Of a stretch of DNA of 64,000 bases, positions 44,084 to 55,036 are shown in pieces. This stretch comes from Astragalus membranaceus (lineage: Eukaryota; Streptophyta; Magnoliopsida; Fabales; Fabaceae), in NCBI GenBank assembly GCA_039519185.1, contig CM076848.1, positions 189,470,628 through 189,534,627 on the forward strand. Reading direction: 5' to 3'. The notes below the pieces were generated by a model. The model ran no database searches, had not been told where the DNA came from, and saw only the letters and a program-made list of their open reading frames with translations. The translations under genes and the position numbers were made by a program. Each line of letters opens with the position of its first letter. The stretch's first letter is position 1.

Positions 44084-44983
44084 TTATGCATTCTCTGAGT
44101 TTGACTCGCTTTCAAGTTCACATTGCACCTCATCTACTTCTATGCCACCCCAATTCCATCTCTTATGTTCAGCAAAGTTCACATCTTTGCTGATCATAAT
44201 CTTCTTAGTAGTGGGATCATAGAGTCTATAGGCTTTAGACTCTTCACTTACTCCTAAGAAGACACATTTCTTGCTCTTGTCATCAAGTTTCCTTCTCTGT
44301 GAGTCAGGAATGTGCATATAGGCAACACATCCAAATACCCTAAAATGACCAATTGATGGTTTCACACCACTCCAAGCCTCTTGTGGGGTTAAGTCCTTGA
44401 CAGATACAGTGGGAGATCTATCCAACACATAGAAGATCCATTTGGCTGCCTCTGGCCAGAAAATTTTTGGCATTTTAGAGTCACTCAGCAAGCATCTAAC
44501 CAGATTCATCACTGTTCTATTCTTTCCTTGAGCCCTCATCTTCTTCGCGATTGTGAGGGTTCTTGCGAAGTAATCGTTCACTGACTCGTCTTCCTTCATC
44601 GCCAATACTTCAAACTCGCCCCTAAGAGCTTGAAGCCGTGCTTGCTTCACTTTGGTGGATCCTTGATACTTCAGTTGCAAAGAATCCCAAATGTCCTTCG
44701 CAGTGTCAATCTTCATCATTGTATCCAAGATTCCTCTCTCAGTTGCTTGAAAGAGATAGTTTTTCGCCTTTAGGTCTTTGACCTTCGCTTCATCGTGTGA
44801 TTTCCTCAATTCTGGGCTCGCGTCTTCTTCCAGTACCAGAATCCCTTTCTCTACAACTTCCCAATAATCTTTCGATCTTAGGAGGTTCTCCATCAGCATT
44901 TTCCAATGGTCGTAGTGGCCATCGAATCTAGGTATCGCCGGTTGCACATAACTTTCGTTCTCCCTGTCTGCCATTAGCACCAC
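44084..44983 (-). pseudogene. Copia 3 in-frame gag/integrase fusion ORF
   Basis: A 299-residue frame on the minus strand. Residues 1-155 are a UBN2-type gag (PRFDGHYDHWKMLMENLLRS; VNDYFARTLTIAKKMR). From about residue 157 it becomes the distal integrase region (NRTVMNLVRCLLSDSKMP, AAKWIFYVLDRSPT, RRKLDDKSKKCVFLGVSEE). The CCHC knuckle, protease and catalytic integrase core are missing, removed by one deletion that happens to keep the frame. Product function is not expected. Confidence 0.9.
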
Positions 44984-45769
44984 CGCCTCTCGTTGCGACG
45001 AACACCACTGCGTCTCGTTGCGACGAACACCGCGGATTCTCGATCGTTTTCTTGATCAGGCCCCTCACGGAGCTCTGATGCCACGTGTTGGGTAACAAAT
45101 ACTGTTTATAAGAATGAAAAGAATTGTGTATTGCATTGATTCACAGAGTCTTTGTACAGAGGATTATTTTAACTCAAGGCCTTCTAACAAACCCTACTAA
45201 TCTTGAGTTAACAAACAGATACAACAGATATGGGCCAGTTAACACTGGGCCCAATCACAAACAATTAATATCAACAAACAGATACAACAGATATGGGCCA
45301 GTTAATACTGGGCCCAAACACCAACAATTAATATCTACAGTGGAAGCCCATACACTTTCAGCAAACTTTAATTATTGTAATAGAGCCAAAGCCTCATCTT
45401 TAGTGATAGTGGCATAGGATGAAGACCAATTTGTTTGTGCTGTGATGAAGGAGTCATTTGAGTCACGGAAGCAGAATCCAAATCTAGCTCGGGACACATC
45501 TGTGAACATAGCTAGTCAACACTCAACATTGCATTTTATGAAGCCCTGAAGTGGTTTTTGCCACCCACTTGAAAGTTGGAGGAACATTTAAATCCCATAT
45601 TATTTGCCATGCATAAATTGAATTAGGTGACACCGTAGGTGTAGGAAGGGCCATATTCATACATAATTGGTTGCCTTCCATATGATTTGATCATGACCTG
45701 TTGGTGTAAGAGGAATCTGTAAAAAAAATTATTGCGCATTCTGATTCTGGTTATATATGAAATTACATG

Positions 45770-45880
45770 TTACGATGATGTTTTGGCCAGGTATCATGAT
45801 GATGTTGACAACATTGGCCATAAGATGGGCCAAGTGATATTTTGGCCAGGTATCATGATAATGTTGTTAAGCATTTGGTG
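45770..45880 (+). repeat. Tandem duplication of TTTTGGCCAGGTATCATGAT
   Basis: The 20-base motif recurs at about 45780 and 45840 with related following bases (AATGTTG). The adjoining 45601-45769 is non-coding. Confidence 0.8.
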
Positions 45881-45891
45881 TAATGTTTTAG

Positions 45892-47212
45892 GCTTAAATA
45901 TGTTTTAGGCCCCTGTAAATATAGGGTGTTTTGGTTTAAGCCCCTACAATTTTTTTTTTTTGAAAAAAACCCTTGCAAAATACACTCTTTTGATTTAGGC
46001 CCTTCTGTTACAAAAACTGTCTATGTGGCAAACGGAGTGGTGATGTGTAATTTATTTTTATTTTATAATTATTTATTTTATCCATCTTCTTCCTCAAGCT
46101 CCATGGATGCTCCCAACATCATCTCCAAACCCAGAAATTGTTAATCCAAACCCAGAAATTGTCAATCCATTCACAAAACATCAACACACAACACACAACA
46201 CATAGAACCAGAGAAATCAACGAAAACCCAAATCAAAATCAGCGAAACTCAAATCGAAATCAGCGAAACTCAAATCGAAATCAAAATAAACGAAATCCAA
46301 ATCAAAATCAACAAATATCTTGAGGGAGAACCATTTGTCCATACCGATCTGAAACTAAAAATGAAACCCATTACAGATGAAACTCATTATAGATCTTAAA
46401 GTAACGAAAAAGAAAATCCAATCGAAAATGAAACCCATTTCAGATTCTGGGTTTGAAGCGATTCGAAATCCCTCTCTTTCCAGTTTCGATTTCGTTTTTG
46501 GAGATGAAACCCAATTTTAATTTCGTGATATATAGTTGGGATTCTGGGATTTCGGGTTTGTTGGAATTATGGGATTTGGGGATAATTGGGATTCATAAAA
46601 GAAGAAGAAGAACAAGATGGGTTTGCTGTGATGGATGGGTTAAGAAGTAGAACAAGATGGGTTATTTTAAGCAGAACAATGCTTGCTTGAATGCTTCTCT
46701 CCAAAACGGTAGAACAATCAGATCTCTTGCAAAAACGGTAGAAAAATGCTTCCTTGAATGCTTCTCTCCAAACCCACTCACAAAACACCAACACACAACA
46801 CACGCAGAGAAACAAGTTGGTGAAGAATGGTTTATAATCAGATCTTCTGTTGTTGCGTTTCTAGTGGTGAGAAGAAGAACAAGAATGGTGGGTTTCTAGT
46901 GCTGCGTTTCTGGAACAAGAATGGAACAAAAAGGAAGAGGAAGAAGATAAACAAGTTTGTTGGAACAAGAAGGAAGAGGAAGAGGAAGAAATTAAAATAA
47001 GTTAAAATATAAAATAATGATATGTCAATGCCAAGTCAGCATTTAAACCCATGTGGCAGACAGCTTGGCAATTTTTGTAACGGAAGTCTAACAGAATGGC
47101 CTAAATCAAAAGAGTGTATTTTGCAAGAGTTTTTTTCAATTTTTTTTTTGCAGGGGCTTAAACCAAAACACCCTATATTTGTAGGGGTCTAAAACATATT
47201 TAAGCTTTTAAT
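45892..47212. mobile_element. 1.3-kb TIR element (MULE-like, non-autonomous)
   Basis: About 60 bp of near-perfect inverted repeat: GCTTAAATATGTTTTAGGCC followed by ATATAGGGTGTTTTGGTTTA at the left, mirrored at 47145-47212. The inversion extends to the CTTTTGATTTAGGCC / GGCCTAAATCAAAAG motifs. Interior has AATCRAAATCAGCGAAACTC repeats (46225-46310) and a GAAGAAGAACAAGATGG repeat, with no recognised gene. Target duplication not resolved. Confidence 0.75.
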
Positions 47213-48505
47213 ATATATACATATACACCATATTGAAAAAAATTGGGGCCCTATTGAGTCGCTCCTCCCGCACACTCTCTGGCACCCCCTGATTTTGTAT
47301 ATAAATTAAAACCATAAAATATTATGAGTAGTTGAGATTATATCAAAAGTAAACAAAAGGTGGGTTATATATTCACATTGAAGGTTATATACTATTCACA
47401 TTGAAGGTTATATACTGAGAGTGCATAAACCTACTACCATGAGTGACAGGAACAAAGACAAGACAAAAAAAAGCACTCACATGAAAATTCTGCAACTAGT
47501 GAATAATTCGTTAAAAAATCACAAGGGGTTTGGGTGGGATTATTTAATAGATTTTGTATTTATAGATACCACTAAAACTCACAAAATTCATCTAATAAAA
47601 TAATCCCTCAAAATCTTTATATTTTTGAATACCATTAGATTTTTTTAATTCATAGAAAGTATGAAATGAATACCAACGAATTATGTTACACTTTAAGAAA
47701 TCAAAATAATCCCGACTGAATACCATATGATTTGTTTTATATCAATAAAAATCTTGATTGAATACCATCTAATTTTTCATCCTAAAAAGTCTTTTAAAAT
47801 CCTTTAAATTTAAATCTCAATTCAGTACACCCCTTAGGAAGAAATCAAATAACTCTTGATTTAGTCATTCAAGTATCACCATTTTCCCAAATTAGACATT
47901 AAACTTTTTTTGTTGTTGATGAAATTAGTCATTAAACTTAAAAACCTATTAAATAGTCTTTAGAAATTATTTTAATCCATAAATTTAGTCCCTAAGATGC
48001 AAACTTCATGGACTAAATTGATAGACGAAGATAAATATTAAAAACTATTAAATAAATTTTCAAATTCGAGAAAACGTGATAGCTTTTTATTTAAGCATTA
48101 CTTAGGTACAGTACCATGTGTTGTACGTCGTGTTCAAAAGATAAAGTGTTAGTTTTTTTTCTAGCAAAATTGCTAATAAAATACATACCTTGGATAACTT
48201 CTAGAAACTATCCAAGGTATGCATTTTTTGAAAAATACATACCTTGGAGAGTTTCTAGAAGTTATCTAATTTTTATGTGAGGAATGAATCAGGAGTACCT
48301 ATAACACTATTTTATTTTATTTTTGGTTCAGACTATTACTATCTACGCACATAGTGTCTCGACACTTTCAACAAAAGATTAATTTACACTTGTGCTTAGG
48401 ATATCAAATTTTTCACCAGGCAACACCGAGTTTATCCATTGCCGAAATCGAACCGGGAACACCGAGTAAACCCTCCTGTGTGTCGGGATAGATTAAAGCA
48501 CTTGG
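47213..48505. other. Region without a recognised gene
   Basis: AT-rich. Contains an inverted pair ACATACCTTGGATAACTTCTAG / CTAGAAACTATCCAAGGTAT (split for length) near 48185-48260 that could form a hairpin of about 30 bp. No ORF of note. Confidence 0.5.
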
Positions 48506-48523
48506 TTACAAATAGCACTGTAT

Positions 48524-49490
48524 TTTTGGTTTTACCCAGGGTATCCACCGCCGACCGTAGTGACTAATCCCCTCACTGAATTGTAGGTGCCTCGAGGGGC
48601 AGGACAGCTGGCCCAGAGTTTTAACGCTGCTCCGTACCCAAGGTGGGGATCGAACCTAGAGCTGGCAAAATGGGCTACCCGACCCATATCGGGCTGGCCC
48701 GCATCGGGCTCGGGATTTTAAGGGCCGGGCTAAAAAGCCGGGGTAGAAATTCGGGCTCATTTTTAAAGCCCAAGCCCAGCCCTATGCGGGCTGCGAGCTT
48801 TTCGGGCTAGCCCACATTGGGCGCGATTTTTTAGCGACACTATCATGTAAGAATTAACAAGACTCAATATTTTTCAATTGTTTTAACATTTTTGCATCCA
48901 ATAACATCTGCATTCTGCTGTCAAAAAAAAACATCTGTATTCAACATTTTGGCATTTTGCATTTAAAATTTTCCAATACCATTCTCCATTTATTTCAAAA
49001 TTTTGCATCGAACAACACATTTCAATATTCTTCATTCTGTACTTGTGTAAAGTGTTTTAGTTTGTATTTGTTCCTATTTTCAATTCAATTTAATAAGTAA
49101 CTCTAATAGAAAATGACGAGATATGTAACAAAAAAAAATGAAGAGATACCCAAGAGTCAAGATTGAACGTGAGTACCAAACGCTTCCCGAGTCTCTGTTT
49201 TTTTTATAGTCTTTGTTTTTTTGAATTGAAATTGAGCTATTAATTTTAGGCTTGGCATCATGCATCCAATTTTTTTAATTCACGGGCTTGCGGGCTACCC
49301 ATAGCCCGACACGGGCTCGGGCTTTTGTGGACCGGGCTAAAAAACCCGAGTGCAAAAACGGGCTCAACTCCTCCGACCCAAGCCCTCTCTTATTTCGGGC
49401 TAACCCGGCCCATATTGCCAGCTCTAATCGAACCCCCGACTATTGATTAAGGGAGGATCAGCCCCAACCGCTGAACCCCACGCTCTGGGT
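48524..49490 (-). mobile_element. tRNA-derived SINE split by a hAT element
   Basis: Same family and orientation as 8133-8320 (shares CTCGAGGGGCAGGACAGCTG and GTTTTAACGCTG). The 18-bp target duplication TTACAAATAGMACTGTAT (48506-48523, 49491-49508) has one mismatch. The insertion at 48657-49426 divides it into 133 and about 56 bp. Confidence 0.9.
48657..49426. mobile_element. 770-bp non-autonomous hAT element
   Basis: TIRs TAGAGCTGGCAAAATGGGC and GCCCATATTGCCAGCTCTA; perfect 8-bp target duplication ATCGAACC (48649-48656, 49427-49434). Subterminal GGGCTNGCCCG palindromes at both ends. No transposase. Confidence 0.92.
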
Positions 49491-49717
49491 TTACAAATAG
49501 AACTGTATGTAAGTTTTGTTCTTTTTATTTTAGTAAAAAGAAAATGCGATTTTTTATAAATATTTAAAAAAGAAAAAGCGATGGCTTAAAAAGAGAGGGT
49601 TTACTCAAAAAGAAATCAATCAATATCACACAGAAAGTGCTTATCAAAAAACAAAACACAGAAAGTCTTGTACAGCATTGCTACTGCGACATTACATTCA
49701 CATGAGTGGAACCAGAA

Positions 49718-50956
49718 ATGGCGCCAGGCAACGACGCCGTTTGTTTTCAGTCACTGACGGATGTAACCACCGCCACTAGGAGGCAACGATTGATAACCTC
49801 CACCGAAACCCTAACTTCACCATCTTCACTTCACGCGCCGCTGCCTACTCTTCCGTTCGATCTCATCCCTGAAATCCTATGTAGGCTCCCCGTGAAACTC
49901 CTCCTACAACTCAAATGTGTATGCAAATCCTGGAAATCGCTAATCTCCGATCCCAAATTTGCTAAGAAACACCTTCGCATGTCAATCACGTGCCGCCACC
50001 ACCACCACCTCATTGTATCCTCTACGGACACCTCACGCGAGTGGCTTCTCTGGGATTCCCCAATCTCCTGTATTTTCAGTAAGGTATCGTCAACCTCTAG
50101 CGTCCCACAGTTGGAGCTCATGTACCCGGACAGTAGACACGGTACTGGTTTCGTGGTTTCCTCTTGCGACGGCATTCTCTTATTCGACAATGATTTACGT
50201 TCTCCTCTTTTGTGGAACCCTTCAATTAGAAAGTTCGAGTTTTTGCCCCCTTTGTTATATCCACGGCCGCGAACAGTTCTTTACACCTTCGGGTATGATC
50301 ATTTCATTGATAATTATAAGATTTTTGCTGTTTCTTTTTGCATCTATAAAAGGGAAGTTGACGTCAAACAAAATAAAAGTGAAGTTAGTGTTTATACTTT
50401 GGGTACTAATTCCTGGAGAAGGATAGATGGTTTTCCATATCATGGTGCCATTCGTGGACAGGGAATGTTTGTGAGTGGTACTGTTAATTGGGTGACATTT
50501 GATGCTCTGGTTAGTTTCTCATGGGTTATTCTTTCTCTTGATTTGGAGAAGGAGTCCTATCAAAAGCTTTTGAAGCCTGAAAATTTTGAAGGAAATTGGT
50601 GGACTTTAGGTGTGTTGAGGGATTGCTTGTGCATCTTTGCAAATAGTTATGAGTTTTTTGATGTTTGGGTTATGAAGGAATATGGAATTCAAGAGTCTTG
50701 GACTAAATTGTTCAGTGTTCCTTATATGGGAGGTCCTGATTCTTGTGCTTATACTAAGGTTGTATATTTTTCTGAGGATGACCAAGTGTTGCTGGATTTT
50801 AAAAAGTTGTGGTTGAAGTCTAAAGAGTTGAGGGACTTTGAGTTGGTTGTTTACAATTCGAGAAATGGGACGTTTAAGGTTCCTAAGATTCAAAACATGA
50901 ATTGTTGGATGGTCCCTGAAGTTTATGTTGAGAGTTTGATATCACCTTGTTCTTAA
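49718..50956 (+). CDS. F-box/kelch-associated protein (FBX3), intact
   Basis: 412 residues from ATG 49718 (AAATGGC context; the frame is open upstream but has no earlier ATG) to TAA. F-box at about residues 48-92 (LPTLPFDLIPEILCRLPVKL, then CKSWKSLISDPKFAKKHLRM). The F-box-associated domain follows: LLWDSPISCIFSK, CDGILLFDNDL, LLWNPSIRKFEFLPP, TFGYDHFIDNYKIFAV, VSVYTLGTNSWRRIDG, GTVNW, WVMKEYGIQESWTKLFSVPY and a C-terminal VYNSRNGTFKVPKIQNMN. Predicted role: substrate adaptor of an SCF ubiquitin ligase; target unknown. No introns or lesions seen. A four-His run replaces the eleven-His run of FBX1. Its 5' neighbour is the SINE/hAT nest, and a hAT-like element lies in its 3' flank. Confidence 0.93.
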   Translation: MAPGNDAVCFQSLTDVTTATRRQRLITSTETLTSPSSLHAPLPTLPFDLIPEILCRLPVKLLLQLKCVCKSWKSLISDPKFAKKHLRMSITCRHHHHLIVSSTDTSREWLLWDSPISCIFSKVSSTSSVPQLELMYPDSRHGTGFVVSSCDGILLFDNDLRSPLLWNPSIRKFEFLPPLLYPRPRTVLYTFGYDHFIDNYKIFAVSFCIYKREVDVKQNKSEVSVYTLGTNSWRRIDGFPYHGAIRGQGMFVSGTVNWVTFDALVSFSWVILSLDLEKESYQKLLKPENFEGNWWTLGVLRDCLCIFANSYEFFDVWVMKEYGIQESWTKLFSVPYMGGPDSCAYTKVVYFSEDDQVLLDFKKLWLKSKELRDFELVVYNSRNGTFKVPKIQNMNCWMVPEVYVESLISPCS

Positions 50957-51494
50957 TATTAGGGTGTAGATGCTACCTGAGCATGACATTCAACTGCAAC
51001 TTATAGATTATTTTCAGTTTATGTTATTTATTTTATGCTTGTTCGGATTATTACTTACTCATGACTTTGTTGATCAACGTTAATTAATGATTGAGTTTGA
51101 TTGCTCTAGTTGTTGGTACTTTTGTTCTCTCATCGTGGATTACCTTCTACATAGTTCACAGTCATGATTTGCATTAGTTGTTTTGTGGTTTATTTTATTT
51201 TCTAAGATCGTAGTTTGGATTTAGATGTTATGCCAAGACCACTAGTATGATTGTAAATTATTTCCTAGCTGCTACACAAATGTCTTAATGTTTTCTCCAA
51301 TTCGGGCACAATGCACTATGAACTGAATTGAATGTTATATTATACTATTGGGATGTCGTTGTTTTGAGAATATTCAATTTGAGCACAAATGCAGCCTTTT
51401 GAAAATTGAATTTCTTCAGTTCCAACCTGGTAAATTTTCCCATGGATGGAGGGAACTATTTCTTATGAACTACAGAATAACAGATACATATAAC
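50957..51494 (+). other. 3' flank of FBX3
   Basis: Non-coding and closely collinear with the flank of FBX2 (41134-41676), which shows the two loci arose by segmental duplication. Confidence 0.8.
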
Positions 51495-52452
51495 CAAGGT
51501 AGTTAAATTCGAGTTTTTACCTGAACTCGGGAGGGGATCTAAGAATCGTAACTCGTGGAGTCGTAACACGATTCGTAAGAGTCTACATATTTTACAAACT
51601 TCTTTATATATGCATATAAATTCATATATATGCATATGAAACACCACAAATAAACTTCAATTCAAGATCCTAATAAGAAAAGTCATACATAATTCAAAAT
51701 ACCACAACTCAACAAGCAAGAACTCCAAATAGCAAATGCAAAACACAAGTTTTAAACAAATAAAATTGTCAAAAGGCAGAACCTTGTGAAATAAAACAGA
51801 GCACAAAACAGGGAAGAAACTAAAACAGGCAGAATGAAAGAAGAAAGCAAACATAAGGCACAAACCACAGTTTTATTTTGTAGAAGATGAAGTAGAAGAA
51901 AGAAGAGTACAAACACTGATAAAAAAACAGAGTACAAAATAAGAGACAAAAAAAAAGAAATGAAAAATAAGTGACGTGAAGGAAGAAGCAGCAGAGGCTT
52001 CGTGAAGGAAGAAGACGCAGGACTTGGGTGCTTGCGAGGAAGAAGGCTTCGCGAAGGAAGAAGAAGCAACGTTGTGTGTTGCGTTCAGGAGAGAGGAAAG
52101 TAACACTGTTTGTGTGAAGGCGGTAAGTTGTATTTTTTACCTTGGGTTTATTTTTTTTAAAATTTTAACATAAAACCTAAAAACCCCAGCTGCTTTAAGA
52201 GAAACGTTTTTTAACCTAAACCTAAAGACCCGAATAAACAAACCCAACCCGAGCTGCCATTTTCGAAACGGGTTCTCTGCTCAACAACAGAGACGTTTTC
52301 TGCGCGCCGTTCTCAGCGTTTCAACGAACCAACACGGCGAACCCACCGTGCTCGCCTAGATGCGTCTCATCTCACCGTCGAACTCGCAAGGGCCTCTGAA
52401 ACTCGTAAGTTCGTACGCTTCAGCGACTTAGCTCGCGAATTTGCCTACCTTG
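51495..52452. mobile_element. 958-bp hAT-like element
   Basis: Begins CAAGGTAG and ends CTACCTTG, with a perfect 8-bp target duplication CATATAAC (51487-51494, 52453-52460). The FBX2 flank (41677-41684) carries the uninterrupted site. Interior is AT-rich with GAAGGAAGAAGMAGCA repeats and no transposase. Long ORFs on the minus strand are low-complexity Ser/Leu stretches. Confidence 0.88.
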
Positions 52453-52460
52453 CATATAAC

Positions 52461-54800
52461 CTTTGAATTGGAGAAAACAATATAGGAAAGTGTAGCCTTG
52501 AATGTGAATAATTCTTGCAGAGCTAGATTGATATGCAGACCCATTTGTTTTTTACTTACTTTTATTAGTTTAATTTCAAATCTTGCAATCAAGAGTCTCT
52601 CTGGCTAGGCCAACTGTTTCTAAATTGTTTGTTGTTGAGAACATTTCCTGGTCCTTGGTGTGTGGAAAAAAGCAGTTATGTCAGAAGCCTAGGCTCAACC
52701 TCATATGGTGGTTATTTTGATTTAAAGTATATCTTTATATATAAATCTTAGGGACTCTCCAGCTCAGCACCCAGGTTGATCTCCTGCTATCACCCCCTCA
52801 TTTGTTACCGATGTTTGGGCACCGTGGGCCCTACATCTCCCACCTCGGATGCCAGCTCAGATTTTGGCGCACAAATCCTTCCTCCCTTGCTCCCATTCCC
52901 TCCTTTCCTTTCAATCAATCTACGTGCACCTTCTTCTTCCTATATTTTGTAGTGTCTTTCAACCACTTGTGTTCAATTTTTACTTGCTTCTGCCCTCTGT
53001 AATTAAATGCGGCGGTGGCGGCCGCGATTGCGCCGGTGCGTTGCGTCGCGCCAGTCCGCCGCCACGCTAACCCCTGTTGCGTTGCAGTTCAGTCTTGCGG
53101 AGGTTGCGGCGTTGTTGCTGGTGAGTTCGCGGGTCAATAGCGGGTCAATTGCGGATCCTGGAGCGGAGATGACGAAATATTAGGGTTTCCCAGCGAAAAT
53201 TTCTGTTTTGCCCTTACTTAAAACGCGCAAACGACGATAATACCCTTACTTTTTACTGTTTACACACTTTTTAAAAGGTTTTTTAAATGGTCATTTTATC
53301 TTTTTTACTGTACAGTAATAATTTTTAAAAGAGATTTCCTCTTTTCTGACCTTTCCTCTTCTTCTTGACCTCTCCTCTTCTACGTTCTCGACTTCTCTGC
53401 AACGGACAGCTCTCCATTGAGCCACCTTCTCTGCAACTCTGTTTCTTTGAAGGAGTTTCCTCTTCTGCGTTCTCTCAATTTAACATTAGCGCTGTTCATC
53501 TTCCCCGTTCAGTACGCGTCACTGCTCTCTCTATTTTATTCACTGTTCATCTTCTCCATGTTGTCCCTGTTTTCTTTGCGTCCAACCATACTGAAGCACG
53601 TTCCTCTCAAGCCTCAGTAACAGGTTGCTTCCTTGTTGCTTCTCTATTTTTGTTCCTCTGTTTTTATTCTATTTTTGTTCTAACAGCTTGCTTCCTCTGT
53701 TTTTATTCTATTTATCTATGTTTTTTTAACAGCTTCATCTCTTTTTTAGCCTTCATATGTGTATGGTATAAGTTTGGTATATTGTTACCCTAGACTTCGG
53801 CGTAGCGGTCATACCGCTACCCACTACACCGCAATAGCCCTTTTTGGGTCGGCCGCTACGCTACGCTATTTGCTATTAACTACAGAGCTTCTGCCCTGTG
53901 GGTGTCAGTGTCTAAGAAAATTGTATTTGGTCTGTTTCTTCTGATCGTGTAGTGACGTAATAGGCGTGCTCAGTGAAGAAACTATTGCTGATTGGTCACC
54001 ATTTCGGTAAAGTCAGTCACGCAAGTTTGCCGCATGCAAACTCCTTCACTTCAAGCGTACTTCACCACCTCCGCACCATTTACTCCATTGTGCAGCGTTC
54101 GATTCAAATTCGCGGAATATGGTTCAGGGGTTTTTCTTCCACAATGTGACACAGTTGGTTCCCGGCTTCCCGCAGTGCGATTCACTCCCAGGTTCGAGCA
54201 AACAGGTGAGGGATTTGTTAATTTCTGCTATTTGAAATTCCATTATTCTTGTGATGCTTTTTTAACACCATACCCTATTTACCAGCTAGTATGAATTTAA
54301 GCTTCTGCTACTAACTGAGTGATGCAGGCAATGACAGCAATGCAAGAAGATGATTCACTTTCCAAATTATTTCTATTGCTGCTGATGAGGTATGCATCAT
54401 TTGTGATGGTTGAATATAGCTTGTTGATTATGTGCTTGCAAAATCGGGTAAATTTTTAAAATAGGGTATTTAGTGACTTAAGTTCATTCATTACCACCAT
54501 AGTTGTAATCCCAAGTGTTTAGTGAGTTATATATTGTGGTATGATTACCTTATATTGTCATTTTAGTTTTATGCTGAAGTTATTCTAAACAATGATTGGG
54601 AGAAAGAAAATGTAGAGTTCTTTTTGATATGATTACCTTATTATACAAGATTGGTGATGAAACATCAAATAATGGAATTCAATATCAACAAGTGCAATTA
54701 ATGCACTTAGACCCAATTATAGTTGCATCGCTACCTACCTGTACTGGAATGCTCATGAACATTGTTATTATCCTGTTGTTTTGTTGTTGTTTTTTTAATA
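52461..54800. other. Region without a recognised gene
   Basis: 52461-52740 continues the FBX3 flank. 52741-53200 is GC-richer (CGGCGGTGGCGGCCGCG near 53010) and 53330-53760 is T/C-rich with TTTTTATTCTATTT repeats, resembling leader sequence. 53798-53880 has CGCTACGC/GTAGCGG palindromes suggestive of a MITE. No domain identified in any frame. Confidence 0.4.
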
Positions 54801-54811
54801 TTTAATTTAAT

Positions 54812-55036
54812 TTGACAATCCAGGATTTTGATTTTGTTGTTGGTTCATTGGTTGCACCACTGTTTCCTCTTTGCTTGGTTGAACTAGAATCTCTTTTGTC
54901 ATAATAACCTTATTATATCCTGTTTCAGTTTCATGAGAAGACTGAGAAGTACTAACATCATCTTCTTCAGCTGAATCCTTCAAGGGTTGTTTCTCGGAGA
55001 GAATGACTTCTCCATTCCTCCTCTTTCTAAGCTTCT
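54812..55036 (-). pseudogene. Unidentified open stretch, 75 codons
   Basis: Minus strand without an ATG: starts KLRKRRNGEVILSEK, continues SAEEDDVSTSQSSHETETG and ends QQQNQNPGLSN before TAA. The acidic, Ser/Gln-rich composition could be a retroelement linker or a cellular exon. Not recognised. Confidence 0.3.

Larger units (their letters stand above)
42250..45339 (-). mobile_element. Ty1/copia retrotransposon (Copia 3), internally deleted
   Basis: LTRs at 42250-42501 and 45086-45339 (252 and 254 bp; TGTTGGG...TCTACA on the plus strand) are flanked by the 5-bp target duplication GTGGA (42245-42249, 45340-45344). Read on the minus strand, the primer site is TGGCATCAGAGC (tRNA-Met) next to the 45086 LTR, and the polypurine tract is AAGAGAGGAAA at 42502-42512. 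At 3.1 kb it lacks protease, most of integrase and part of reverse transcriptase. The LTRs differ by about seven substitutions and a 2-base indel. Confidence 0.95.
41950..45600 (-). pseudogene. RNase H-type (RVT_3) retroelement remnant, split by Copia 3
   Basis: On the minus strand 45600-45345 encodes KCNVEC, RARFGFCFRDSNDSFITAQT and DEALALL. After Copia 3 the sequence 42245-42000 continues with VIFESDCQTIVKAVLNHS and a LARASL-like ending. This is the order of an RVT_3 RNase H domain, as found at the end of plant LINEs. Stops at the positions after NVEC and LLQ and the copia insertion show it is dead. Confidence 0.65.

Noticed and set aside
51752..52106. Ser/Leu-rich minus-strand ORFs
   Set aside because: Low-complexity translation of GAAGAAG-type repeats inside the hAT-like element.
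53365..53793. 142-codon plus-strand ORF as a secreted or membrane protein
   Set aside because: Phe/Leu/Ser-rich translation of T/C-rich DNA without a domain or related sequence seen here.
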